A stretch of DNA of 64,000 nt from the NCBI GenBank assembly GCA_029983675.1, contig JASBYY010000007.1:8612-72611 (forward strand), in the 5' to 3' direction. Below the pieces are notes generated by a model that was not told the origin of the DNA, ran no database searches, and saw only the letters and a program-made list of their open reading frames with translations. Position 1 is the stretch's first letter. Every line of letters starts with the position of its first letter. The stretch is from Bacteroidales bacterium. Its GTDB lineage: Bacteria > Bacteroidota > Bacteroidia > Bacteroidales > F082. The translations under genes and the position numbers were made by a program. Positions 52,317-62,800 of this stretch are shown piece after piece.

Positions 52317-54812
52317 TTAATTAAGAAGGGCTTCCGTCAACTGTCCGTTGACATAGAAAACAACCCGACCGTCCTCGTGCTTTACCGTCACCGTATCGCC
52401 GCTTTTCACTTTTCCGGAAATGATCAGTTTCGACAAGGGACGGCGCAATTCCTTACGGATAATGCCGATGATGGGACGTGCTCCGAATTGCGGGTTGAAT
52501 CCGCTCATGGCAACGGCCTTTTTGGTTTCGTCGTCAATTTGCAGTTTGATTTTCTGTTCGTCCAACAATTTGAGCAAGCCCTTCAGGTGTATGCCGAATA
52601 TCAGGGTGACCGTCTCTTCCGAAATCGGGGCAAAGGGCACGATTTCCGTCAAACGGCCTAAGAACTCCGGTCTGAAATACTGCTGCATCATGTTCATCAA
52701 GTCATTATTCTTCGGTATGTTGCCTTGGGCAAACGTATCGACGATGTATTGGCTACAGACGTTGGACGTGAACAGGATCAAGGCATTGGAAAAGTCGCCC
52801 ACACGGCCTAAGCGGTCGTGCAGTTTGCCTTCGTCGAGAATCTGAAGGAAGAGGTCGAACACCGACTTGTGCGCCTTTTCTATTTCGTCGAACAGCACTA
52901 CCGAATAAGGCTTTTGACGGATTTTGTTGACCAGCAGGCCGCCTTCTTCGTAGCCCACATAGCCTGGAGGCGCTCCATACATCAAGGCGACCGAATGTTC
53001 TTCCTTAAATTCGGACATGTCGAAGCGTATCAGGGATGACTCGTCTTGGAAAAGGAACTCCGCCAAGGCCTTCGACAATTCGGTCTTTCCTGTTCCCGTA
53101 GGACCTAAGAAGAAGAAAGAACCCATAGGCTGGCCTTTCTTATTCAAGCCCGAGCGTGATTCGTAAATAGAGTCGAGGATGGTCTTGATGGCATGATCCT
53201 GACCTACCACACGCTTCTTGAGCGTGCTTTCGGCTTGAACGAGTTTCTCTCTCTCCTTCGACTGCACCTTGCCCATGGGAATACCCGTGAGCTTGGCCAC
53301 CACTGCAAACAAATCGGATGATAGAACCGCAACGTGTTTGGTAGCCGTAAGAGGCTTCAACTTGGCGAGCACCTCTTCGATGTACTTGAAACGGTCTTCC
53401 TTGTTTTCGATTTTCGCAAAATCGGTGTCATCGTCAATTTGGGCCACAAGCAACACGTTCACCTTGTTAAATAGTTCGTAGTGCAACCAGTTCAGCTCTA
53501 CCATCAAGTGCTTGTCGTCCAATCCTTCTGGATTTTCTTTCAGATGCGACAGTTTGTCTTCTATGGAGGCTATCTCTTGTGCCGAAACATCGTTCATGGT
53601 GCGAATCAGCGCCATGGTGCGGTCGATAAGGTCAAACACCGAATCGGGCATGGCTTTTTCGGTCAGATAACGCTTGGCCATACGAATGGCCTCAGTGATG
53701 GCCTCGTCGCCGATGCTCAAGCCATGATAGGTTTCAAAAGACGAAACGGCACCTTTAACAATACGGAAACAAGTGTCGGCATCCGGTTCGTCGATTTGAA
53801 TTTTCTCGAACTTCCTGACCAATTCCTTATCGGTCTCGATATTCTTTGTAAAGCCATCGATAGTTGCGGTGCACACCAACAGCAGCTCGCCTTTGTTCAA
53901 TTCGCGTTTCAGGATGTCGCCGGTGCCATAGAGAGCACCTTGCTTGTCCATCATTTTGTCAAGACCTTCGATGACCAAAACGGCTTTCCCTATGGAAGTA
54001 AGTTCGGCGATGACGTTCTTAAGGCGGTCTTCGGTCTCCATCTTGTTGACAGAGCCTCCCGACAAGGCGGCCAAGTCGAGTTCGTAAACGACGGCACCTT
54101 GCAAAAACTCGGGGACAACCCCATGAAGCAGACGCTCAACAAAACCATTAATGAGGGCGGTCTTACCGATACCTGCTTCTCCTACAATCAGCAAGTTCGA
54201 TTTGGTTTTCCGTCCAAAGATTTCGAAAAATGCTGCGATTTCCCTCTCGAAGCCAATGGTGGGCATGACCTTTCCGCTGGCGACAAGCTCATTCTTGTTC
54301 AAACAATACTTTGACAAGGTCTTTTTAGCTGTGGCCGACAGCGGTTTGGCCGGACTGACGTGCACATCGCCTTGTGCAGATGAGACATTCATGCCGTCGA
54401 TCACTTCGTTGACTGTCAACAGCAATGTTTTCAACTGATTGAAGTTGAATCCCACACCCGGAGTGACCAAGGCTGCCAAAAGACAATAGTTGTCAACCTT
54501 GTCCCCATTGAATTTTGCACGATACTCTTCCGCCATGTCAAACACGGCTATTGATTCGTCCGAGAGTTCCGGATCGCTTATTGGCCGCGAAGCCTTGGGG
54601 GTCATCCCGATTTCGCAATCAGCCCACTCTATCAAATAATAGTAGTCTTTGTCTAAATTCGTCTCCAGAAAAGGAACGAGATTCATGTCCTTATGAAGCA
54701 AAGCTTTGAACAAGTGACAAGGATAAACAGCGTTGTTTCCGTGTTCAACTGCATAGGTCGAAGCAATCCTTATCAGCTCTTCAAATTGTTGTAAAATGTG
54801 CTTTCTATCCAT
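52317..54812 (-). CDS. tssH: TssH / ClpV, sheath-disassembly AAA+ ATPase
   Basis: 831 residues from the ATG at 54812; a TTG three codons earlier is possible. A Clp-N domain (1-145) binds the contracted sheath. First AAA+ module: Walker A GEAGIGKT at 211-218. Second: FFLGPTGTGKTELSKALAEF with Walker B SVVLFDEIEKAH and sensor region LTEIVPFAPI. A middle helical coil (about 400-470) joins them. It extracts TssC for reuse. First gene of the T6SS operon, behind a -7 box at 54882-54889. Confidence 0.93.
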   Translation of the reverse strand: MDRKHILQQFEELIRIASTYAVEHGNNAVYPCHLFKALLHKDMNLVPFLETNLDKDYYYLIEWADCEIGMTPKASRPISDPELSDESIAVFDMAEEYRAKFNGDKVDNYCLLAALVTPGVGFNFNQLKTLLLTVNEVIDGMNVSSAQGDVHVSPAKPLSATAKKTLSKYCLNKNELVASGKVMPTIGFEREIAAFFEIFGRKTKSNLLIVGEAGIGKTALINGFVERLLHGVVPEFLQGAVVYELDLAALSGGSVNKMETEDRLKNVIAELTSIGKAVLVIEGLDKMMDKQGALYGTGDILKRELNKGELLLVCTATIDGFTKNIETDKELVRKFEKIQIDEPDADTCFRIVKGAVSSFETYHGLSIGDEAITEAIRMAKRYLTEKAMPDSVFDLIDRTMALIRTMNDVSAQEIASIEDKLSHLKENPEGLDDKHLMVELNWLHYELFNKVNVLLVAQIDDDTDFAKIENKEDRFKYIEEVLAKLKPLTATKHVAVLSSDLFAVVAKLTGIPMGKVQSKEREKLVQAESTLKKRVVGQDHAIKTILDSIYESRSGLNKKGQPMGSFFFLGPTGTGKTELSKALAEFLFQDESSLIRFDMSEFKEEHSVALMYGAPPGYVGYEEGGLLVNKIRQKPYSVVLFDEIEKAHKSVFDLFLQILDEGKLHDRLGRVGDFSNALILFTSNVCSQYIVDTFAQGNIPKNNDLMNMMQQYFRPEFLGRLTEIVPFAPISEETVTLIFGIHLKGLLKLLDEQKIKLQIDDETKKAVAMSGFNPQFGARPIIGIIRKELRRPLSKLIISGKVKSGDTVTVKHEDGRVVFYVNGQLTEALLN

Positions 54813-54881
54813 ATTTAACAATTATGATTATTCATTCATTTTCTAACATATTGCCACATGCATCTCACATCATCAGAAATG

Positions 54882-54912
54882 CAAAGGTATAGTGGCTTTT
54901 TTCAAACCGAAA
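54882..54912 (-). promoter_or_regulatory. Promoter of the T6SS operon
   Basis: On the minus strand TACCTTTG (54882-54889) is preceded by TTTC 19 nt upstream (54909-54912), close to the TTTG-N19-TAnnTTTG consensus. The leader to the tssH ATG is about 60 nt. No other strong promoter box was found within the operon. Confidence 0.6.
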
Positions 54913-54954
54913 TACGCAAATTTACTTACACTGCTCAAAAGAGGTTTTCTTTCA

Positions 54955-55315
54955 TTTTCTTGAAAAACTGTTTCGAAAGGTTTTGAGTTGATTCAATAGA
55001 TGCATTGGCTCATCTTGCCCATCGTCTCGCTTGCATAGCCCGCTATGTCACGCTCCATCAAGAACCAGTCATGCCGCTGTCATTCTAGACCTGATCCAGA
55101 ATTGATGCAGAATTGATGCAGCATCTCATTACCAGCGGCAATAGCCCAATAAAACCATTTCCTTGTAAGGAGATTCCGTGCAAATTCTGAATAGATCCCA
55201 AACACGTCATTCTGGACAACGATCCAGAATCTGTTTGGTATGACTATGTTCAGAATGACATAGCGCGGAATGGACTCTATCCGAAACAACTCCAAATAGC
55301 TTCTTAGAATTATGT
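54955..55315. repeat. MITE-like dispersed repeat with degenerate inverted ends
   Basis: The left end (54961 on: GAAAAACTGTTTCGAAAGG, then GTTTTGAGTTGAT) resembles, in inverse, the right end (55268-55312; minus strand AGAAGCTATTTGGAGTTG, then TTTCGGATAGAGT). Inside are palindromic units TCTAGACCTGATCCAGAA (55084-55101) and CATTCTGGACAACGATCCAG (55208-55227). Two inner blocks (55068-55101 and 55233-55268) recur inverted at 59701-59738 and 59528-59563, the second with 31 of 36 bases identical. A 71-codon frame across it is not credible coding. Confidence 0.65.
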
Positions 55316-55447
55316 GTGAAATACCGGATTTTTCAAACAGGTGAAGGCAAAGCAGCTTCTAAAAAGCCACCAACACAAGGATTGGGCTCTGAAACATAAT
55401 ATGTTCGACCGTCATATCTAATAAATGAATGAAAGGCATAACAATAG

Positions 55448-55483
55448 TAAACCCGCTAAATCGATCGATTTAGCGGGTTTACA
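55448..55483. repeat. Perfect 36-bp palindrome
   Basis: GTAAACCCGCTAAATCGA is followed directly by its exact reverse complement, 18-bp arms and no loop. It lies 39 nt beyond the stop of the minus-strand gene at 55522. It may act as a terminator structure, although no T-tract follows on the minus strand, or as a protein-binding site. Confidence 0.9.
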
Positions 55484-55521
55484 AAGAATTTGAGACTTCT
55501 TATCGTCCCGAAAGAGAGTGT

Positions 55522-57546
55522 TTATTTCACGACCAACTTCTTGGTGACGGTGTTGCCGTCATGAGTCAGCACCTGAACGAAATAAACGCCACTGTTATAG
55601 TTGCTGATATTCAGATTCACCCTCTCGGCATCGGCTTCAACACGTTCCACCATCATGCCGGTAATGGAGTAAACAGCGATTTGACGGATTCTGCTGTCCG
55701 CAATGATGCGCACGGTTTCATGTGCGGGGTTGGGGAACAAACGGCATTGTGCCACCGTTTTGTTTTCTTCCACCTTCCATGTGTTTCTCTTGGAGGCGGC
55801 TACCTTTACGGAAGTAATCGTCTCGCTATAGACGGCTTCGACCTCGACAACGTGGAAAGAGCCTGTCTCAGCATCAAAAGCCAATGATGTTTCAGTGGTG
55901 TTTTCAGCCAAGGTATCGCCATCCAAAAACACATTGTAGCCCGTAGGCGTTCCCGATGCAGGAGCTTCCCAAGAAGCCGTCATCGCATTTTCGGAAGTCT
56001 CCTCTAACACTAAGTTTTCAACCGGATAAGGATGCAGATCGGTGTAGGGATACAGAAAACGGCTGTTGATCACTTTCTTAGACGCATAGTCCTGCAACCA
56101 AACCGATACTTCGAGATCGCTCATCTCTTCCACATGGGTGGACGACATGTCGTGAGAGAATTCGAAACGCTGGCTTTTCCCTCCTTCCAGATTGATAGCA
56201 TTGCCTTCGGCATCTGCCAGCATCTTCATCATGATATGATGGAAAGAAGTTTCTCCATTGCCGCCCACATTTCCATGGGTTTCTTTTTCATTGACCGAGA
56301 CATAAACCCGGTAACCCTCTCCAAGATTACAGTATGACATGACATCTACAATAATATTGATCGTCTTGCCTTCCACATTGAAAGAACCTTTGATATCGGC
56401 AAATGTAGGTGTAGCGTAGTGGGCGTCGAACGCCGTTTGCGAGACACTGGTATTTCCTTGGTCGTCACCATCGAGGAAGGTCTGAGGAACAGCACCGACA
56501 CTGTAATACAGCCTTCTTACACGGCCTTCTTCCGTAAAATAGGGATCACCACCATACGGCCAGTTCATCGGATATTTTGTATAGGTGTATTTCCCTTGAT
56601 TGGCGTTTTCAAAGGCCGTCATGGCGTTATTCACCGAAACGCAAGGGCCACAGGTAGAACTTGAAAAATGCTCGATCATGGGGTATTTTTGCGTCTGACC
56701 CATAGCGATGTTGATGGTTTTTGACAGCGTTTTTTCAATGGGTTGTCCATTGATTTTTGAGAGGGTGACAGTCAAAAGATAAGATCCAGGATAAAGATAA
56801 GTGGAATCATCAAATGTAAGTGTCGTGGAGGTTAGCGAAGCGAGATCGGTGGTAAAAGATTGCGACACGACTTCGTGACCTTCAAACTGATAGGAAGCCT
56901 CGATGGAAGTGATGCTTTGATTGCCAAAATTAGTCACAAGAAATGAAGGGGCAATAAATCCAAACGACAGTACTTTTTCCATCTCGATCTTATCGAGATT
57001 GATGTCGAGTTCTCCCAATCGAAGGATTTTGATGTCGTCGAAATACCAATTGTCAATGTTGTAGCTGTTGCCGCTATAATAGAGACAGAAACGCACGGAA
57101 GGTTTGCCCATGTCGGGAGTCGTAATGTGTTCTGCAACGGAATAGACCCCGTCGGTACTGTAAATTTTCGACCAGCCCATGTTCCATGTTGCTCCATCAT
57201 CAGATGAAGTGGCAATGCCTAAGGTGTGGGAACCGGAATAATTATCCAAGCAATGCTTAAAAAGGAACACCACTTCGGAAATATCGGTGAGATTGACAGC
57301 AGGGGTGACCAAACGTGAAATACCATTGAACTGGGGACTGTATTTCAAATGCATTTCATTGGGTTCACCACCGGAATTATTGGTAGCTTTGACTTCCCAG
57401 TTACTTGTTCCCTGCCCCATAATGGACCACCCTGTTGGCATGGCGGCTCCATCAAAAGATTCATTGAGCAATGTAGCAGTACTTTGTGCCATGCCCATCA
57501 TCATGCTTGCGAAAAGCATTGTAACGAGTAAAAAATGTTTTTTCAT
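55522..57546 (-). CDS. Omp28/thioredoxin-like T9SS cargo protein
   Basis: 674 residues. A signal peptide ends at MGMAQ. Residues 22-175 resemble a choice-of-anchor J / MAM-like beta domain (GTSNWEVKATNNSGGEPNEM). An adhesion-like beta region follows. About 290-400 is an Omp28-type thioredoxin fold: HFSSSTCGPCVSVNNAMTAF with a CGPC redox motif, then VGAVPQTFLDGD with the cis-Pro. An FnIII-like domain and the C-terminal T9SS type A domain (LFPNPAHETVRII to TVTKKLVVK) complete it. It may be a surface redox or binding protein. It is divergent from lemA and has its own -7 box at 57618-57625. Confidence 0.85.
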   Translation of the reverse strand: MKKHFLLVTMLFASMMMGMAQSTATLLNESFDGAAMPTGWSIMGQGTSNWEVKATNNSGGEPNEMHLKYSPQFNGISRLVTPAVNLTDISEVVFLFKHCLDNYSGSHTLGIATSSDDGATWNMGWSKIYSTDGVYSVAEHITTPDMGKPSVRFCLYYSGNSYNIDNWYFDDIKILRLGELDINLDKIEMEKVLSFGFIAPSFLVTNFGNQSITSIEASYQFEGHEVVSQSFTTDLASLTSTTLTFDDSTYLYPGSYLLTVTLSKINGQPIEKTLSKTINIAMGQTQKYPMIEHFSSSTCGPCVSVNNAMTAFENANQGKYTYTKYPMNWPYGGDPYFTEEGRVRRLYYSVGAVPQTFLDGDDQGNTSVSQTAFDAHYATPTFADIKGSFNVEGKTINIIVDVMSYCNLGEGYRVYVSVNEKETHGNVGGNGETSFHHIMMKMLADAEGNAINLEGGKSQRFEFSHDMSSTHVEEMSDLEVSVWLQDYASKKVINSRFLYPYTDLHPYPVENLVLEETSENAMTASWEAPASGTPTGYNVFLDGDTLAENTTETSLAFDAETGSFHVVEVEAVYSETITSVKVAASKRNTWKVEENKTVAQCRLFPNPAHETVRIIADSRIRQIAVYSITGMMVERVEADAERVNLNISNYNSGVYFVQVLTHDGNTVTKKLVVK

Positions 57547-57617
57547 GTTTTGAAATGATTTAATAGATTAATTGTTTTTGAACCGATTGTAATTACACTT
57601 GCAGAAATTAAAGCTCG

Positions 57618-57625
57618 CAAATATA
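57618..57625 (-). promoter_or_regulatory. -7 promoter box of the Omp28-like gene
   Basis: The minus strand reads TATATTTG 72 nt before the ATG. The 337 bases between this gene and lemA otherwise hold only AT-rich sequence and the lemA promoter. Confidence 0.4.
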
Positions 57626-57813
57626 CACATAATCATATTTATCCCTCGGAATTGACCCTGAAAAAACAACAATATCGGCAAAGAGTTTTTTTTTGACAAT
57701 TTAATGCTTTTATTTACAGTTTATTGCGATAAAAATAGTTTTACATTTGCAACCTATATCATCAATTTTGTCCTTTTATGTAAGTAACGAGATTCTGTGT
57801 ATTGAAAAACATG

Positions 57814-57821
57814 TATCTTTG
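57814..57821 (+). promoter_or_regulatory. -7 promoter box of lemA
   Basis: TATCTTTG followed by C lies 63 nt upstream of the lemA ATG. A second candidate, TACATTTG at 57743-57750, is farther away. Confidence 0.5.
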
Positions 57822-57883
57822 CGCTGAAAAACAAATCGCATAATATTTCATTTGCATGTTTAACAAATACAAAATCTGACACT

Positions 57884-58438
57884 ATGGTATCATTGATTAT
57901 TATTCTCGCCATTATTGCGGTGCTCGTGCTTTGGTTTGTTTCCGCCTACAACGGCATGATCAGAAGAAGGAACGAAGTGGACAAGGAATGGCACAATGTC
58001 GATGTCCAGTTGGAACGTCGCTATGCCCTGATTCCCAATTTAGTGGAAACCGTTAAAGGCTATGCCAAACACGAAAGCGAAACCTTGGAAAAGATTACGC
58101 AGTATCGTTCTCAGGCCATGAATGCCAACACCATGGCAGAACGTGCCGAAGCCAACAACAACTTGACTTCAGCCTTGGCCGGTCTTAAAATCCAGCTTGA
58201 GGCCTATCCCGATTTGAAGGCCAACACCAACTTCATGCAGTTGCAGGAAGAACTCACCTCCACCGAAAACAAGATTTCGTTCTCACGTCAGCTTTACAAT
58301 CAGGTGGTGACCAACTACAACAACAAGATCCAGGTCTTCCCGAATTCGATTGTGGCCGGCATGTTCCATTTCACCAACAAGGAACTGTTCGAGCTCTCCA
58401 CAACAGAAGCCCGTCAAGCGCCTAAGGTATCGTTCTAA
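57884..58438 (+). CDS. lemA: LemA family membrane protein
   Basis: 184 residues. One N-terminal membrane helix (LIIILAIIAVLVLWFVSAYN) is followed by the LemA signature VDKEWHNVDVQLERRYALIP, then NLVETVKGYAKHE. The rest is a helical bundle (SALAGLKIQLEAYPDLKANT). Function is unknown for the family, but it is very often paired with an M48/HtpX peptidase as here, 12 nt downstream, which suggests membrane proteostasis or peptidase adaptor work. Confidence 0.92.
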   Translation: MVSLIIILAIIAVLVLWFVSAYNGMIRRRNEVDKEWHNVDVQLERRYALIPNLVETVKGYAKHESETLEKITQYRSQAMNANTMAERAEANNNLTSALAGLKIQLEAYPDLKANTNFMQLQEELTSTENKISFSRQLYNQVVTNYNNKIQVFPNSIVAGMFHFTNKELFELSTTEARQAPKVSF

Positions 58439-58450
58439 CCGTCACGTAGC

Positions 58451-59446
58451 ATGCACGAGCTGATAGCGAAAAACAAACGCAAATCCGTCTTTGTCTTTAT
58501 TGCGATGGGTCTGTTGCTTTTGGCATTGGGTGCCGGCATCGGGTTTTACTTCGATACCGACCCCATGTCGGGGCGTGGTGCCACGCTTGGAGCCGTCATC
58601 GCCATATTCATTTGGGGGATACAAGCCCTTGTTGCCTACAAGAGGGGTGCTGAGGTTATTTTAAGTGGTTTGGATGCAAAGGAAATCTCCAAAGCGGACG
58701 ATGCCGAATTGTACAACATCATCGAAGAGCTGAGCATGGCGTCGGGGGTGCCGATGCCCAAAATCTACATCATTGAAACGCCCGCCATGAACGCCTTCGC
58801 CACCGGAACCAAACTCGACAAAAGCGTGGTGGCCATCACACGGGGGCTTCGCTCGCGCCTCACACGCAACGAAATACAAGGCGTCATGGCCCACGAGATG
58901 TCGCATGTCTATCACCGCGATGTGCTGTACATGACCTTTGCCAGCATTATGATGTGCACCATCGTGTTGATTTCTGAAATCCTGATGCGTTCCTTTTTCT
59001 ATACAAGAGGAGGACGCAGCCGTTCGTCAAACGATAATGGCAATGGAGCGGCGCGCATCATCCTAATGTTAGTCATTATTGCATTGGCAGCACTTGCCGT
59101 CATCATGTCGCGTTTGTTTTATTTCTCCCTTTCACGAAAACGCGAGTACTTGGCCGATGCAAAGGCGGTACAGTTCACCCACGATCCCGAATCGTTAGCA
59201 AGGGCGTTGGAAAAGATTTCGGGAGACAACACCACTTTCGATCCCGGAAAAATGGCTGCGGCCATGTGCATCAACATGCCTAACTTGGAAAAGCGCTCTA
59301 AAGCATTGTTTTCAACCCATCCTCCCATCGACAAGCGGATTGACATCTTGCGTGCCATGGCAGCCGGAACGAGTTATGAAAACTACTGTGCCGCTTACAA
59401 ACAGGTATTGGGGAAGAACAATCTGCCAAAGGACAAAAAGAAATAA
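58451..59446 (+). CDS. M48 family membrane metallopeptidase (HtpX-like)
   Basis: 331 residues. Two N-terminal membrane helices (about 13-32 and 45-63) precede the protease domain. The zinc motif HEMSH is at 148-152, and the third ligand lies in SRKREYLADAKAV. A second helix pair (about 162-180 and 202-222) follows. KALFSTHPPIDKRIDIL is the conserved C-terminal HPP region. HtpX-type enzymes cleave damaged inner-membrane proteins. Coupled with lemA. Confidence 0.9.
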   Translation: MHELIAKNKRKSVFVFIAMGLLLLALGAGIGFYFDTDPMSGRGATLGAVIAIFIWGIQALVAYKRGAEVILSGLDAKEISKADDAELYNIIEELSMASGVPMPKIYIIETPAMNAFATGTKLDKSVVAITRGLRSRLTRNEIQGVMAHEMSHVYHRDVLYMTFASIMMCTIVLISEILMRSFFYTRGGRSRSSNDNGNGAARIILMLVIIALAALAVIMSRLFYFSLSRKREYLADAKAVQFTHDPESLARALEKISGDNTTFDPGKMAAAMCINMPNLEKRSKALFSTHPPIDKRIDILRAMAAGTSYENYCAAYKQVLGKNNLPKDKKK

Positions 59447-59514
59447 GGATCGGTTCTTCGGTTGCAGGACCTCCATCTTACCTCTCTTTTGCAATCTTCC
59501 TGCACCGTATCTTC

Positions 59515-59745
59515 CAAACACGTCAGCCCGCGCTACATCATTCTAAACACAGTCATTCCAAACCATGTCCCAAGCTTGATTTGGGATCAATGTGGAAACT
59601 CATTATGGGGGGAGAGTTTTTCTAAGAGGATAGTGCAGTTAGTGAGGAGATGCTGAATCAGGTTCAACATGACGGATCCTGATGGAGTGTGCCGGATTAG
59701 TTCCGGATCAGGTCCAGAATGACGTTGTCCGGCATGACCAACTAC
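59515..59745. repeat. Second copy of the dispersed repeat family
   Basis: 59528-59563 matches the inverse of 55233-55268 (31/36), and 59701-59738 matches the inverse of 55068-55101 with a short insert; TTTGGGATC and GAGATGCTG are also shared in order. It is AATCAGGTTC-rich and contains the palindromic CGGATCAGGTCCAGAATGAC. Short frames across it are repeat artefacts. Confidence 0.7.
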
Positions 59746-59840
59746 TGATAAAAAGGTGACAACGCTTTGTGCCTGAAATCCTTCCAGATATTTTTTCTTC
59801 ATTTTTTTGACATAACCCCATCGGCTATAAAAATGCTTTG

Positions 59841-59848
59841 TATCTTTG
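59841..59848 (+). promoter_or_regulatory. -7 promoter box of the propeller histidine kinase gene
   Basis: TATCTTTG lies 44 nt before the ATG at 59893, which supports that start over the in-frame ATG at 59767. Confidence 0.5.
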
Positions 59849-59892
59849 TCAGGTTCAAAAGCCCGTTGAGAGAGCTGAAAAAAGAGACTGTC

Positions 59893-62800
59893 ATGACAGG
59901 TAAGACCATTAGAACAAGCACAGATTGTCTCATCGGAATAGTCATTCTGATGGCGTTTCTCGCCGCTTTCAATCCGCTTTGCGCCCAGAATTTACCCATA
60001 CGGCCCGCCAAAGAACAGTACTGCTTCGAAGAAATCACCCTTCCCAATGGAAAACCCATCTGCAACGTACTGGGTATTGTGCAGGACAAGCGTGGCTTTG
60101 TGTGGATGGCCGGTTTGCACGGTCTCTACCGCTACGACGGGCACGACTTCAAGTTTTTCCACCATACGCCCGGCGACAGTACTACCCTTGCTGATACGGA
60201 AATCTACTCCCTCCTTCTATTGGGCGACACGGCGCTTTGTGTCGGCATGGCACATGGGGTATCCATAATGAATATCCACACGGAAGAGATACGAAACTTC
60301 CTAAATGACGATAAAGGAAATCCTATTGAATACGTCGGCGGGTTTTTCATGGATGAGGAGCGCACGCTTTGGATGGGAGGTTTGGACGGCTTATATAGCT
60401 TTACCCCTAATTTTTCAGGCATTGTTAAAAGATTGGATATTGACATCAAAATAACATCACGGCACAATCCCGCCTTTATAAAGAAGGTGTATAGTATCAA
60501 GCAGAACAGTGTGAACCCTGATTGGCTGATGCTGGGGACAGAAAGCGGACTGGTCTGCTTTGACAGGAAAACAAACGCCATTATCAAACGTTATCCCAAC
60601 ACCAAAGCCTCCTACTACCGTTCGCAGTCTGCCGTCATGGGCATCGTAGCTGACGGACATTATCTGTGGTGCAAGTCGTGGTTTTCGGGCATCAACCGTT
60701 TCGACATGGAAAGCGAGACTTGGACGAATTTCGATTATCCCTATACCGAAAACAGCAAGTATGTCATTAATAACAGCATGATGCTCAAAAACAGCGATGA
60801 GCTGCTGTTTTGTGATGTGGACAGAGGCCTGGGGGTCTTCAGCAAAAGCGTCGGAACCTCAACCTTTATTTACGACAGCCTTGTTCCTTCCATCTTGCGC
60901 GGAACCGAGATGCATATTTTTATGCAAAACGATAGCACGCTATGGCTTTCAAACAGGGAAGGCTTATGGCGGCAAAACCGTCAAAAAAACCGGTTCCGGC
61001 AGTTAGACATGCCCTACTTCTACACTTGGGTGATGCCGGTGCTACATGATGAAAAAAACGCCGACTACTACTTCGGATTGGTGCATAAGACCTTTGGATT
61101 GGCGTGCTGGAATGCGACAACCAACGAATGGAGCTACCTGCAAACGGCAACCGAGAAAGAGAAAGAACTGAACACCTACTCTCTTTTTCAAGATCATCTT
61201 GGGGTGATTTGGGTGACGACAGGAGCGAGAGGCTTGTGGGTCGTTGACAAGAAAAACAACAAGTTGAAGCCTTTTGTGTTGCCCGATGGCCGTCCCTTGG
61301 AAAAGCCACAGCAAACCCTGTACAAGATTCTAGAAGATCGCCACTGTAACCTATGGATAGGAACGGGCAAAAACGGTGTCATACGGATTGATTCATCACG
61401 GACACAGGCAAGCTACTTTAAGCATGACCCCGACAATCCTTCCTCGCTCATCGAAGGCTCTTATTTCAGGGCTATCGAAGAGGATGACAAAGGCAGGATT
61501 TGGATAGGCAACCATAAAGGTTTCTGCACCTTCGACTCCCAGACAGAGACTTTTTCCGATGAAATCCCTCGCCAACTTTACCAAACGGGAATCCTGCCTG
61601 GATATACCTATTCCATTGTTAAAGACACGACCGGAACAATATGGATGACCATAAAGGGACAAGGATTGGTGTCGGCAAAGGAAAACCCTGACGGAACATT
61701 CAAGTTCAGGGTGTTTCAAACCGACGAGGGACTGAAAGACCTCATGGTGCGGTACATGGCAAAAGACCCCAAAGGCAACTTGTGGCTAATGAATAACGGC
61801 TTGCTGTATTTCAATCCCTACGACGAGTCTTTCATGTTGGTGGACGACCAAAACGGGCTGTTGGAGAATCTTTCCGGCGACGACCAGATTTCATTTGACA
61901 ACCATGGCAATGTGTTTTGTGCCGATCAGGTGGGAGTCAACTGGATGAATGAAGCCAAAAGTATGTCGGAAATCGGCATTTCCAATCTGATTGTCGAGAA
62001 AATATTGATGAACGGCAATCCCATCGAATGGTGCCCTACCCGGAATACTGCCAAACCCATCAAGCTGTCGGGCCTCCACAATGAAAACAACCTCATCTTC
62101 AATTATACGGCCATCTGCTTCGACCGCTACGACATGGTGCGCTACCGCTACAAGTTGGAAGGATTGGAAAACTCTTGGAGCCTACCGACAAAGGTGACAG
62201 AGGCGCGTTACACCAATCTACAACCCGGAAAATACCGTTTTGTGGTGGACGTGGCCTACAAAGGCACTTGGTTAGGCTGGAACAAATATGTCGATTTCAG
62301 GGTGACACGTCCTTTCTGGCAGACTTGGTGGTTCCTGACTACATTGGGGGTGCTGGCAATCGGCATCCTGTGTCTGATTTATCTGAACCGCCGAAGACAC
62401 CTGCAAAGACAAAAAAAGATACGGCAAAAAATCGCTTCCGACCTTCACGACGATGTGGGTTCCACGCTCAGCAGCATCTCCATCATGAGCGATATCCTGC
62501 AGTACCAAACCGACAGCAATGACCACATCGCTGGTATGATCAAGGAAATCGGGACCAATGCCCACAACATGCTCGAATCCATGGACGACATCATCTGGTC
62601 GGTGAACCCCTCCAACGATAAGTTTGAGAACCTGATTCTTCGCATCAAGGAATTTGCCATACCCTTGTTGGAGAGCAAGGACATCGATTTTTCATTTGTC
62701 GTTCCTGATGTCTTCCCCAACCGCTCTCTTTCGATGGATGTGCGCAAAAGCATGTTCCTCATTGCCAAGGAAGCCATCAACAACTTGGTCAAATATTCCG

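Larger units (their letters stand above)
29895..54812 (-). other. Type VI secretion operon containing a ubiquitin-like conjugation system
   Basis: About two dozen genes all on the minus strand with gaps mostly under 65 nt. Order of transcription: tssH, tssB, tssC, two hcp, vgrG, PAAR-like, small ORF, unknown 306-residue protein, T9SS-tagged protein, Ubl, E2, two or three envelope proteins, JAMM, RING-FHA membrane protein, coiled-coil/barrel protein, E1, tssG, tssK, tssE, tssF. Sheath, tube, spike, baseplate and recycling ATPase are accounted for. I recognise no TssA, TssJ, TssL or TssM, and none of the Bacteroidota-specific TssN, O, P, Q or R. Confidence 0.88.

Noticed and set aside
55080..55295. 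71-codon minus frame, and a similar 64-codon plus frame at 59462-59656
   Set aside because: Both run through copies of the same dispersed repeat and share a peptide such as PRYVILNIVIPN only because the DNA is repeated.
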